Shown one piece after another: positions 1 through 7,879 of a stretch of DNA of 29,924 nucleotides (position 1 is the first letter of the stretch; the number at the start of each line of letters is the position of its first letter). This DNA is from Trichomonas tenax (lineage: Eukaryota; Parabasalia; Trichomonadida; Trichomonadidae): positions 1-29,924 of the forward strand of contig JALKBU010000633.1 in assembly GCA_023091735.1 (NCBI GenBank), written 5' to 3'. The position numbers and the translations under genes are program-made. A model generated the notes under the pieces. The model did not search any database. It saw only the letters and a list, made by a program, of their open reading frames with translations, and was not told the origin of the DNA.

Positions 1-248
1 GATTGGCTTGCAATTTCCATATGATTTTTGGGTGAACTCGGTATAGCCATCCATTAAAAAATAAATCTGACAATATGACATGTAAAATGCTCTAAGGCAG
101 GGGGAATGACGATCCTGATGTTAAATAAGGTAAATCACTACCATAAGGATTTTAATTATTAATTAAACAATATATTGAAATAGCAAATTATAAGAAATTA
201 TTGGGATTTCGATATAAATTATAGGAAAAATGTTTATTTTATATATAT

Positions 249-360
249 TAGGGAAATTATGATTATGGATATTCTCAGAGTGGGGATTTACCATGGGTGT
301 ACAAATTTTTGACTCCTATGATAAATCACAATCTGTATACTACTTCTTTCATTTTTAAAC
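249..360 (+). repeat. Dispersed promoter-type repeat, copy 1
   Basis: This segment aligns over its whole length with 7613-7727. Shared blocks include GGGAAATTAT (251), ATTATGGATATT, CAAATTTTTG, AAATCACA and CTGTATACT, in the same order and with nearly the same spacing. By eye about 70% of bases agree. In this copy the repeat runs up to the initiator and start codon of the gene at 365. Similarity does not continue upstream of 249. Confidence 0.6.
349..354 (+). promoter_or_regulatory. Trichomonad-type initiator (TCATTT) for the gene at 365
   Basis: TCATTT fits the TCAYTW initiator known from trichomonads, in which the A is the transcription start. That A (351) would give a 14-base leader before the ATG at 365, the short spacing typical of these organisms. 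This supports 365 as the start rather than the internal ATG at 401. Confidence 0.6.
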
Positions 361-364
361 AACG

Positions 365-1213
365 ATGAAACAAAATTTTTTATCGTCCTTCAAAAACAAA
401 ATGTTTTTATTCATTGGTTTATGTTTATGTGTGAAAGTCTGCATTGTGGCCGATGCGAAGAAGTGCCCCGAGGGATATGTTCCATGGGATAATCAGACTG
501 ACGTCTCAGATATTTATGTCTTGAATAAGAATTATAAATTCGATGTTCAATACTTAAATTTGTCCTCTGTTACGTTGACACTAGGGCCAAGCAACTTCAC
601 TTTATACTCACCTGACAACAAATCTGTCGATATCGAATATCTTGTGCTTTATAATCAAACATTGAAAGAAAAGTCAATTCTAATTCTCGATGGTAATATC
701 ACCGTACATAAAGTGCACTCGCATGGCTCTCTTGCATTGTTTAACGGCACATATGGTGATATTACAGGAATTGTATCGAATTTTTCAATCGAATTCCTTC
801 CAAACTCAACATATTATCGTGAAATGACTGAAACCATAACGACATTCCACAAAATTCCGCAAAATATCCCGAACATTGTCTTCCGACAAGAATATGTGAA
901 TGGAATTCCACGCTATTTGCAGACATTTTTCTACGGAGACAAGGACCAACTTAACGATCTCGAGAAGAACATTGAAAATATATTCGTTTTTCAGAAGAAC
1001 GTGGGGTCTAAACAGTTTTGGATCCATCACCAGAAAACTTCAAAGTACATCACAGTTTACCTATCGAACATTGATGGGTTCATGAAAACATTGATGTACA
1101 TTTCGATTGGCTCAGCATCCTTTGCCATTTTCTTGTTTATAGTGTGTGTCGTTTCCTACTTCTGGCATTCACCGCCCAAGGAGGCCAAGAGTGCATACAT
1201 GGTTTTGCCATAA
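365..1213 (+). CDS. Small type I membrane glycoprotein, function unknown
   Basis: The 282-residue product has an N-terminal hydrophobic stretch (about residues 13-30, following a lysine-containing n-region) that reads as a signal peptide. A roughly 210-residue ectodomain follows, with about nine N-x-S/T sequons. One transmembrane helix lies near residues 239-263, and the cytoplasmic tail is short (about 18 residues). This is the layout of a surface or endomembrane glycoprotein; I do not recognise a named domain. The start at 365 is supported by an initiator 14 bases upstream. An internal ATG at 401 would give a more compact signal peptide but would lie 50 bases from the initiator. The stop reads TAAA, which in Trichomonas has been described as a combined stop and polyadenylation signal. 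The gene converges with another protein of the same architecture (1499-2377), and a third is at 20691-21539. No function is assigned. Confidence 0.85.
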   Translation: MKQNFLSSFKNKMFLFIGLCLCVKVCIVADAKKCPEGYVPWDNQTDVSDIYVLNKNYKFDVQYLNLSSVTLTLGPSNFTLYSPDNKSVDIEYLVLYNQTLKEKSILILDGNITVHKVHSHGSLALFNGTYGDITGIVSNFSIEFLPNSTYYREMTETITTFHKIPQNIPNIVFRQEYVNGIPRYLQTFFYGDKDQLNDLEKNIENIFVFQKNVGSKQFWIHHQKTSKYITVYLSNIDGFMKTLMYISIGSASFAIFLFIVCVVSYFWHSPPKEAKSAYMVLP

Positions 1214-1498
1214 AATTGTTTTAATAATTTCAATCATAAAAGTAAAGATTTCTCTCCAATCTGATATATTTAAGACAAACAATTCAACTTCAAAAGCCGT
1301 ATCGAATCATAAAGATATACGATCAGATTTTAAGTGAATACATTTTCAATTTGTTTTTTCTAAAGGATAAATCAGAGCTTGGTTGAAAACAATTCATATT
1401 TCTATGAGAGGATAACAGTGTATGCAATGTTCTATCAATAGAAACAAACTTTCAATTGGAATAGAAAATATTAATTCAAACATATATGAATTGTATGA

Positions 1499-2377
1499 TC
1501 AATCAAGCTTAAAGTCGCGGATGAGATCTTTCAGCTTAATATTGCGCTGCAGTTTGTAGGCTGGTTTAATGAAGAATATTATTATTGTGAATCCGAAGAT
1601 GCAGAATCCGATAAATGAAATTCCAAGCCAAATTAGAGGTGACACTCTACGTTTGGAAGTCATAAATGAATTTTCATTATTCGATTTTAATATCTTTCCA
1701 TTATGTGTGCACTCAACGAATTTCCTTGTCGTATCGGTCCAGTCTGCATAGATAACCGAGCTTGTTGCTTTGATAGAAAAGTAATGAGCTCCTTCCTCAG
1801 GATGTAAAGCGATAACAGTCTCTTCTGTCGACGCAAAAGGAGATTGGAATGAATTCGCTGCTGTATTGTTTGAGTTAAAAACATATAACGCCGAATTTAA
1901 TGGAAGATGTTGGATATTCAATGTGAATTGTGGCTTTTTGACGAATTTAACGAACCAACATATGCTTTCTGTATCAAGCTCATCATTTACTTTGATATTG
2001 ACCTCATTTTGATGACTTGTGAAGAAAGAATTAGCTGAACATTGATTTTTCGGCATTTGCCAAACGGTAAGTGTGAGACCTCCTTTGTTGAAATACGAAA
2101 CTACAAGAGATCTGCAAACAAATCGCAATAAATCTCCTTTCGAAGCATTATAAGTTGTTGTTGTGTTATCTTCCCATGTTATATTAACGACAACATCTCC
2201 AGTAATCGTATGCGGTTGCAGTGAGAGAAAAATTGCATCATTTAAAGTACTTTCAACGAATAAATTATCTTGGTCGAGTATTGTGTAAGTTTTAAACGTG
2301 TTATATTCATGCCTATAGTTTTTGGAGTCATAACCGAGTTTCGCAGTGCTTAAATAAAAAAGCAAAACCAAACACAT
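1499..2377 (-). CDS. Small type I membrane glycoprotein, function unknown
   Basis: The 292-residue product starts with a short hydrophobic signal peptide (MCLVLLFYLSTA). A roughly 230-residue ectodomain with several N-x-T/S sequons and four cysteines follows. One transmembrane helix lies near residues 247-272, and the tail is basic (about 20 residues, rich in K and R). No catalytic motif is visible. The pattern of an aromatic/Cys-containing beta-rich ectodomain, one helix and a short tail resembles the product of 20691-21539, and I suspect weak homology. The gene ends in TGA, unlike most neighbours, which use TAA. No strict initiator is seen close to the ATG. Two CATGTAA words (2408-2417 and 2429-2438) lie 30-60 bases upstream and may be regulatory. 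Confidence 0.85.
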   Translation of the reverse strand: MCLVLLFYLSTAKLGYDSKNYRHEYNTFKTYTILDQDNLFVESTLNDAIFLSLQPHTITGDVVVNITWEDNTTTTYNASKGDLLRFVCRSLVVSYFNKGGLTLTVWQMPKNQCSANSFFTSHQNEVNIKVNDELDTESICWFVKFVKKPQFTLNIQHLPLNSALYVFNSNNTAANSFQSPFASTEETVIALHPEEGAHYFSIKATSSVIYADWTDTTRKFVECTHNGKILKSNNENSFMTSKRRVSPLIWLGISFIGFCIFGFTIIIFFIKPAYKLQRNIKLKDLIRDFKLD

Positions 2378-2542
2378 TTCGCTACAACTAAAAATTATAA
2401 AATATATGCCATGTAAACAATATTTTTGTCATGTAATGATAATATATACGATCTTAAACTATCTAAATATATAAATAAAAGACGCCTATGTGAGTAAATC
2501 AGAAAGTTATCAGACAAAATACAAACAATTTATTATTACTCC

Positions 2543-3232
2543 TTATTCATCATCTTGGGAGTCAATATAATCCTCCTCATCCATTATCTCCTCTTCTTCT
2601 TCAGTATTCCACATCGGCGGAAGGGAGTCTGTAGAAGGAGATATTCCTTTCGGTGGAATAATTGTCGGAATATTTTGATATGGAGACGGCGGAGGCAAAG
2701 GAGGAGGTTTAGGACGCATAATATTAGTCAATAAACCAAGCGTTCTCGATTTATTTGATACAGATCCTTCGACCTTTTGAAAAAATTGGTCTTTCATTCT
2801 CGCTGTTTCTCTGAAAAACGATGCTATTCGCTTCTCAGGGTTTGGTTTGATTTCTTTTTGTATTTCTGGTTGGTCTGGCACTAAATAGTGTAAAATCGTA
2901 TTTTTCAATTTTGTACCGATAGAAAATCCCATCGGAACTACAAACAAGTGATCACCGTTTTGCATTTTATAAAACGAATATGAAAAAGCACCCACGAGTA
3001 ACATGTTATTCAAAAAAACGAAGCGAAGCTTTGGCAATTCCAGATGTTTATCTAGGTTCTGTACGGGCTCCGAGGAATCTACTATCACTCTATCCACCTG
3101 GTTTGAACCATGATGAATAAAAAGAGTGAGAGATTCACTCATGAAATATTTTTTTTCTTTTGATCGGGAGAAGACTTTGGTGGTCACTTTTTCAATTTTT
3201 TTAGCCAGCCTTCTTTGTATTGTGCTAGTCAT
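2543..3232 (-). CDS. Ubiquitin-like-fold protein with proline-rich and acidic tail
   Basis: The frame stays open to a GTG at 3253, but the first ATG is at 3232, giving about 229 residues. Residues about 31-95 have the spacing of a ubiquitin-like beta-grasp: an opening beta-hairpin, a KLRFVFLNNMLL strand, then FYKMQNGDHLFVVP, the place where ubiquitin-like domains have a conserved GD turn before the last strand. The next 75 residues are basic and probably helical. Residues about 173-194 form a polyproline stretch (PPPLPPP), a possible SH3/WW/EVH1-type ligand, and the last 20 residues are strongly acidic. The ubiquitin-like assignment is an inference from pattern. There is no C-terminal GG, so it is not a conjugated modifier. 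It is divergent from the gene at 3728 across a 495-base AT-rich gap. The function is unknown. Confidence 0.75.
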   Translation of the reverse strand: MTSTIQRRLAKKIEKVTTKVFSRSKEKKYFMSESLTLFIHHGSNQVDRVIVDSSEPVQNLDKHLELPKLRFVFLNNMLLVGAFSYSFYKMQNGDHLFVVPMGFSIGTKLKNTILHYLVPDQPEIQKEIKPNPEKRIASFFRETARMKDQFFQKVEGSVSNKSRTLGLLTNIMRPKPPPLPPPSPYQNIPTIIPPKGISPSTDSLPPMWNTEEEEEIMDEEDYIDSQDDE

Positions 3233-3713
3233 ATTAGTTATTGATATACTCACTTTTTAAAAAACAAAAATTGGGTATTGCCCTTTGTATTTTTGATTCT
3301 TGATATTTTTTTCAAAAGATATGAGCTACTCCTGAATATATTTAAACAATCGAGAGAATAAAAAGAGATGCTCTATAGTTAAATAATCCACTTGCGCAAG
3401 ATTAACTAATATATTTTGAGATTTGAGATTGCCTGTTAGTATTCTGACCACACTATTTGTTGGTATTCTTTTCATCAATATATTGGTAAATATATAATAT
3501 TTTTATTGTTTTTGGAATTAGACTTTGTTAGAATGACATTTTTGTTCAGCGGTTGAATGTAATTATTTCGCCAACAATGATCCAATGAGTAAAAAAAATT
3601 CAATAATATCAGAGTTATTTCTATAAATAGTACTCAGAAGGAAGAACTCATTGGCATCGATAGAATTAGTTAAAATAGAATATATTGAAAATGATGTTGG
3701 AAAAAATAAAACG

Positions 3714-3719
3714 TCACTT
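3714..3719 (+). promoter_or_regulatory. Trichomonad-type initiator (TCACTT) for the gene at 3728
   Basis: TCACTT fits the trichomonad TCAYTW initiator. With A at 3716 as the first transcribed base, the leader before the ATG at 3728 is 12 bases. The extended word GTCACTTTT is the same as that in front of ORC1 (7866). Confidence 0.65.
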
Positions 3720-3727
3720 TTCGGAAT

Positions 3728-4189
3728 ATGCAGGATGAAGAGGGCAACGCAGACAAAGCAATAATAGGACTAATGGTTGAGGATTATAGGTTAAGATGCA
3801 GGCTGAAATGTATTGACGAAATGAGAAATGTTTTTCTTAAAAAGATAGGAGAAAAATATGCAAAAATACTAGAAAGTTATGAAGAAATCGAAAGAATACA
3901 CGACGAACTACAGAAAGATTTAGATAATGAAATAAAAGACAAACAGAAAGAAAATGAAGAATTAGATATAGCTATTGAAAACACTGTTGAAGATATCAAA
4001 AAGTTAACAGATCACAAGGAACTAATAGCTGAAATCAAGAAGGATGTTAATAGTTATATGAAGGTAGTTGAACAGAATCTCGAAAATGAACGAAATTTCG
4101 AATTAAATACTTCAGTTTTCAAAACACTTCATAAAGGAATGCACAAAACGAACGATGTTGCACCACTGTATAGTTACTTAAATAAATAA
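3728..4189 (+). CDS. Short coiled-coil protein, function unknown
   Basis: The 153-residue protein is highly charged. Residues about 35-125 are almost continuous heptad-like sequence rich in E, K, I and L (for example YAKILESYEEIERIHDEL), so a long parallel coiled coil is likely. There is no signal peptide or membrane helix, and the last 30 residues are less regular. Small coiled-coil subunits occur in kinetochore, flagellar and vesicle-tethering complexes; nothing in the sequence selects among these. The start is well supported by the initiator 12 bases upstream. A TGTCATGTAA word lies just after the stop (4207-4216). Confidence 0.8.
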   Translation: MQDEEGNADKAIIGLMVEDYRLRCRLKCIDEMRNVFLKKIGEKYAKILESYEEIERIHDELQKDLDNEIKDKQKENEELDIAIENTVEDIKKLTDHKELIAEIKKDVNSYMKVVEQNLENERNFELNTSVFKTLHKGMHKTNDVAPLYSYLNK

Positions 4190-4386
4190 TGGTATTAAAA
4201 TGTTTTTGTCATGTAATTTACACTTTTTGTCGTTAAAACAAAAGTTCTTTGATATTCTCTCAATATCATCACAATCAAGTCACCAAGAACCAGCGAGCCA
4301 TAAACATGAAGTTTTACTTCGTACATCATAGGTTGTTGACTGTTGGTAACTTCGAGATTCGCTCAGATTGAACTCATTCGACTTTC

Positions 4387-4499
4387 ATTGATAAATCTAC
4401 ATTTTCTATGGATCTATGAAGTTCCTAAAGCGTAAAATAATCTAGTAACTTCAGAAAGTCATAGAAAGTGCGTTAAACAAAAACCTTCGATTTATCAAT
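4387..4499. repeat. Imperfect hairpin A
   Basis: ATTGATAAATC (4387-4397) is exactly reverse-complemented at 4489-4499. Inside, TTCTATGGATCTATGAAGTTCCTA pairs with the complement of the segment 4442-4467 with about 19 of 24 matches. Confidence 0.55.
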
Positions 4500-4503
4500 C
4501 TCC

Positions 4504-4588
4504 ATTACTCGCTTTACTTGTCAAATGCCATGACAAACAGATAGCTTATGTGCATCAATTTGTTAAGGCATTTGACAAGCAAAGCAAT
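4504..4588. repeat. Imperfect hairpin B
   Basis: CTTGTCAAATGCC in the left arm (4504-4529) is matched by GGCATTTGACAAG in the right arm (4567-4588). The arms extend into CGCTTT/AAAGC with small gaps. The loop is about 37 bases. The left arm contains TTACTTGTCA, the reverse complement of TGACAAGTAA. Confidence 0.6.
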
Positions 4589-4614
4589 CTGTAGTTTATA
4601 ATTATCGGTTAATC

Positions 4615-4709
4615 AATATCATCAAAAATGATCAATTAATGGTACAAATTCTCCAGGCTTTTGCTGTTCTAGAGAGTTTGTACTAGAAATTGATCATTTT
4701 GGTGATATT
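4615..4709. repeat. Imperfect hairpin C
   Basis: The left arm 4615-4653 and right arm 4672-4709 are reverse complements at about 31 of 39 positions (core AATGATCAATT / AATTGATCATT, outer AATATCA / TGATATT, inner GTACAAA / TTTGTAC). The loop is 18 bases. This is the longest tight hairpin in the window. Confidence 0.65.
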
Positions 4710-4747
4710 TATATTTTGGGATAAATTATCAACTTCTGGCACCATCA

Positions 4748-5394
4748 AACACGAAAATTACATCTATGGAACGCAACTATTCGATATCTACCATATATCG
4801 TGAAGTATAGTGTTCAGCTATATTTCAAATAACATTGAAAAAAGCGTGTTTCTTGACGATTTCGCCCAATAAATCGATGTTGTGGATGAAGCGAGCAAGA
4901 AGAACGTCATTTCCAATGACATTTGATCTTTTTAATTATATTCTCTGCTTTCTAAGCTACTTTATAGCGTTTTGTTGATTGCAATGTGAGTGTATAGTCA
5001 ATGGAGCTACTGTGAACTTTAGTATTGTTCAAAAAGTACAGAATCTCGCGATTCTGCTTTATTTTAGCGAAAATACCTATATTTCAATCGAATTTATCAT
5101 TCTACATGCCTATCATGACAATGGAGTATGGTTGTTTATAGTCTTTTTTAATGCTTTTGATAATATTAGATAGAGTTTTGACTCTTTTGATAGGCAGCGA
5201 GAAATATGGAGTGTGTATGTGTGAATCAAAAGCTATAGTTCTTAATATATCCAACACATCTATTCTCTGGATGAAATGAGCAAGAAACACGTCAATTTCA
5301 ATGGTATTTGATCTTGAAATATAGTTAATCACTATACTTCATTATTTAGGGAATGTATCGAATATCTGGGCGCTGTAGATGTGATTTTCGTGTT
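4748..5394. repeat. Inverted duplication of part of the integrase relic
   Basis: The plus strand at 4748-4887 aligns with the minus strand of about 5245-5394. Shared blocks in order are AACACGAAAAT, ACATCTA, TATTCGATA, TGAAGTATAGTG, CTATATTTCAA, CATTGAAA, CGTGTTTCTTG and TCGATGT/TAGATGT, about 75% identity by eye. In addition 4880-4930 (+) resembles 5265-5322 (+) directly, so the left arm is itself followed by a partial inverted copy. The minus-strand arm lies inside the integrase-like reading frame, which suggests that a piece of that gene was copied in reverse. Confidence 0.6.
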
Positions 5395-5880
5395 TGCTAA
5401 TGCCTACAAAATATTGTATTGTTTGCCTTGTTTCTTGTTCCGATTTATTTAACACCCTAATGCAATATAAATACCTTGTATTAATGTTTGTAGCAAATAG
5501 GTATGTTATATGTCCCTTTGAATGTTCTAAATGATCAATTTCCCATGAATACGGTGAAGGTGCAAATGATGGTCGACTAAACTTTTCTTTTAATGGTTGT
5601 ATTTTTGGGTCATTCGGTTTAATTAATAAAGCAAATTTACTCTTAACATCCTTTTGTTTTCTTTCTGACTGAAATGGATAGGGAATAGTAAATAAAGACT
5701 CATTTATTTTAGGAGGTTTTTGTAAATTATTTAAAACTTTTATTCCATCTGCTTTAATTTTAGATTTTGGTTTACTATGAAGTTATGGATGAATACGGTT
5801 CATTTGTTTTAAATATGCCGTATATAATGGTTTGATGTATTGTGATGCTTCTATTTTATGATTTAAAATGAATTCGACTC
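4950..5880 (-). pseudogene. Decayed Maverick/Polinton-type (retroviral-like) integrase
   Basis: On the minus strand the frame reading down from about 5880 gives an interrupted protein. A basic N-terminal part ends at a TAA near 5780. A longer open stretch (about 5770-5340) contains YSWEIDHLEHSKGHITYLF followed by ATNINTRYLYCIRV. This is the pattern around the first catalytic Asp of rve-type DDE integrases (W-x-I/A-D, then YLF/YLL and an N-x-N-T-R/K-Y turn). After two stops and a rearranged segment, the frame at 5332-5102 has IKSIKKDYKQPYS. Beyond further stops, FAKIKQNREILYFLNN and then SSSIDYTLT resemble the region near the second Asp and the following conserved block. In-frame stops and frame changes make it non-functional. 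Assignment to Maverick/Polinton rather than a retrotransposon integrase is an inference from the fit to integrases of those elements, which are abundant in trichomonads. No polymerase, ATPase or terminal repeat is seen. Confidence 0.5.
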
Positions 5881-5889
5881 TATGACGAG

Positions 5890-6090
5890 ATGAACAGAGT
5901 TTTCGACAAAGAGGGTAATTATGCATTGATGAAGTTTTCCTTTGGACTGACGTCATGGGGCAGATATATAGTTAGCTCTGAAGCAGATTATGAGTCGACC
6001 ACTGGCCACACAACTACAGGCTTACTTAATATTCGTGATCCAGAGATAGCTTCTCTCGATGCAGCAATTCTGCTACTTCCATTAGACTAA
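5890..6090 (+). other. Unassigned 66-codon open frame
   Basis: This is an ATG-started open frame with no recognised domain (it contains SFGLTSWGRYIVSS and DAAILLLPLD). It stands out because its base composition is less AT-rich than the surrounding desert and its product looks foldable. No initiator motif lies directly upstream, and it abuts the integrase relic head to head. It may be a fragment of a lost element gene or a chance frame. Confidence 0.2.
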
Positions 6091-7612
6091 GCAAAAGGAT
6101 TGACGCCAGTTTACAATAGACATCATCGACGAAAGCAAAATCTATTAAAGGCATATTATCGAATTAACCTGTGCTTTAACAATTATTCGATATTCCAGGG
6201 TTCTATAGCACACTTATTAGATTGCGCTACTTTTGAGGCGTTTTCGATGTATAAAATAATCGCAATTTTTTCGATCTTTGTCAAAATACTACAATTTTGA
6301 CTGTAGGTCGCAGCATATAAAGAATATATATCATTTATGTCACAGAAGTACTTTTCAAGTCATTAGAATGAGCCAGTTTTATAATACAAAATGGAATTTA
6401 CGAACAGATGAGATTCATGGTTAAAAATACTCTGTTACTGAATGCACATGATATTTTTCTAACATTTATATCAGTAAAATGTTGATTTACCTTTATTACA
6501 AACTTAATCGAAATTCCAAAAGACCAAAAATGATAAAACCTAACCTCTGTTTGTACAAAATGCTATTTTCTATGTAATCAGGATACAATTAACTATGCTG
6601 TTAGATTTAATTCAAATGAAAATTTTGAAAAAAATCATATTTATGTTATAACATATGCAAACTTTGTGGAGCATATATTTGAAAAGTGAACTTAAAGATT
6701 CTCTCTACTTTCTTTATGAAAAATCTTATAAAATGGATAATTATTTTGAATATTGGCTATAAAACACAAATATTTTCAAGTTTCAGTATTCTCACTATAA
6801 TATATTCAACTAAAAAGTTATTTCATTTATGTACTCACACGATAATATGAAGTCTGGGCTCATTCCAATTGCAGAATATGGTGATGCAACAGCTGAAGGA
6901 AATGATAGCAACAAATTTTACTACTCTAGTATACATAAATGTTATGTTCTTACCATAATTATAATGAGCAATTATAGAGAATCTAGGAATCGTTTGTATA
7001 GAGCGTGATTTTCTTTGCACATACCATCATAAGTAGCAGAATATGTATGTGATCTGGATTTACTCAAGATCCAACCCAAAAATAGCTGTATATTCCTTTG
7101 ATTCACTCAAAAATTTGAGCATATTCATCTTTTCTCAATAGGTATTATTATTTTATTAGTTCTGTATTTTCAAATCTAACATATGCAAATATTATGCTAT
7201 AATATATGAACAAATCAGCATTTTTCATAAAAATATTTTAATTTTGTTGTATTAAATCATAGTCAGGTGAAAATTTGCAATATAACATGCATCGATCAAG
7301 TATTTAATCTAAATGATGCGCTTCATGTGGCTATTTAAGTCTCCATTGGCCGAGATATCAATTTGATTTCATCGAAAAATTGAACAATTTATATATTTGA
7401 AGTGTGATAATACTATACTCGCAATTTAATATCAAGTGAGACAAGTAAATGTTCGATATTTGCATTTTTTGCTCGAAATACAATTTCAATCTGGATGATT
7501 GGCTCACACAAATGACTGCCGCTCGTATATTATTTGTTCCTCATTGGGTGTGGGGCCTACTGTGTGAGATCGAAGGCAATTGGTAGTAAAAGGCGAAGTT
7601 CCCCCCTTTTAT

Positions 7613-7727
7613 TAGGGAAATTATAATTATGGATATTATCAGATTGCTGATTTTTTGGGGTTATCCAAATTTTTGGATTACCCTGAAAAATCACACTCTG
7701 TATACTTCTACCTTTTCCATTAAAAAA
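7613..7727 (+). repeat. Dispersed promoter-type repeat, copy 2
   Basis: This is the second copy of the 249-360 repeat: TTAGGGAAATTAT, ATTATGGATATT, CAAATTTTTGGA, AAATCACAC and CTGTATACTTCT in the same order. It ends with an initiator-like CCATTA and an ATG at 7735 that opens only a 16-codon frame. ORC1 begins about 150 bases further on, so the copy looks like an orphan promoter or a small repeated element. Confidence 0.6.
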
Positions 7728-7795
7728 CGTTTGATGAATTTAAATATCAAAATTCAAGGCAAAACGATTAAAGAAATTCCATAGAATTTTTCATA

Positions 7796-7857
7796 TGTCA
7801 TGTAAATTTATATTTTTGACATGTAATTTTTCAAATTATGAGTTTTATGACATGTAA
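7796..7857 (+). promoter_or_regulatory. Three TGWCATGTAA words upstream of ORC1
   Basis: TGTCATGTAA (7796-7805), TGACATGTAA (7817-7826) and TGACATGTAA (7848-7857) lie within 62 bases, the last ending 10 bases before the initiator. The same word or TGACAAGTAA occurs near 76, 2408, 2429, 4207, 9932 and 9951. Clustering directly before an initiator suggests a transcription-factor site. The factor is unknown. Confidence 0.45.
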
Positions 7858-7866
7858 ACATGCATG

Positions 7867-7872
7867 TCACTT
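7867..7872 (+). promoter_or_regulatory. Trichomonad-type initiator (TCACTT) for ORC1
   Basis: TCACTT within GTCACTTTT. The A at 7869 gives an 11-base leader to the ATG at 7880. This decides the start: the upstream in-frame ATGs at 7838 and 7847 lie before the inferred transcription start. Confidence 0.65.
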
Positions 7873-7879
7873 TTATAAA

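Larger units (their letters stand above)
1..364. other. Intergenic / 5' flank, AT-rich
   Basis: No gene is supportable here. The stretch holds one TGACATGTAA word (76-85), a word that recurs upstream of other genes in this window. Its last part (249-360) is one copy of a dispersed repeat whose other copy is at 7613-7727. The initiator for the gene at 365 lies at its end. Confidence 0.6.
4190..7612. other. Gene desert with decayed mobile-element DNA
   Basis: There is no intact gene in this 3.4 kb stretch. The left half (4380-5880) carries hairpins, an inverted duplication and a broken integrase, listed separately. The right half (6100-7610) is AT-rich with only short spurious frames. A 66-codon open frame at 5890-6090 (+) has a less AT-biased, protein-like composition but no recognisable domain. 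It could be a scrap of an element-borne or host gene. Confidence 0.6.
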
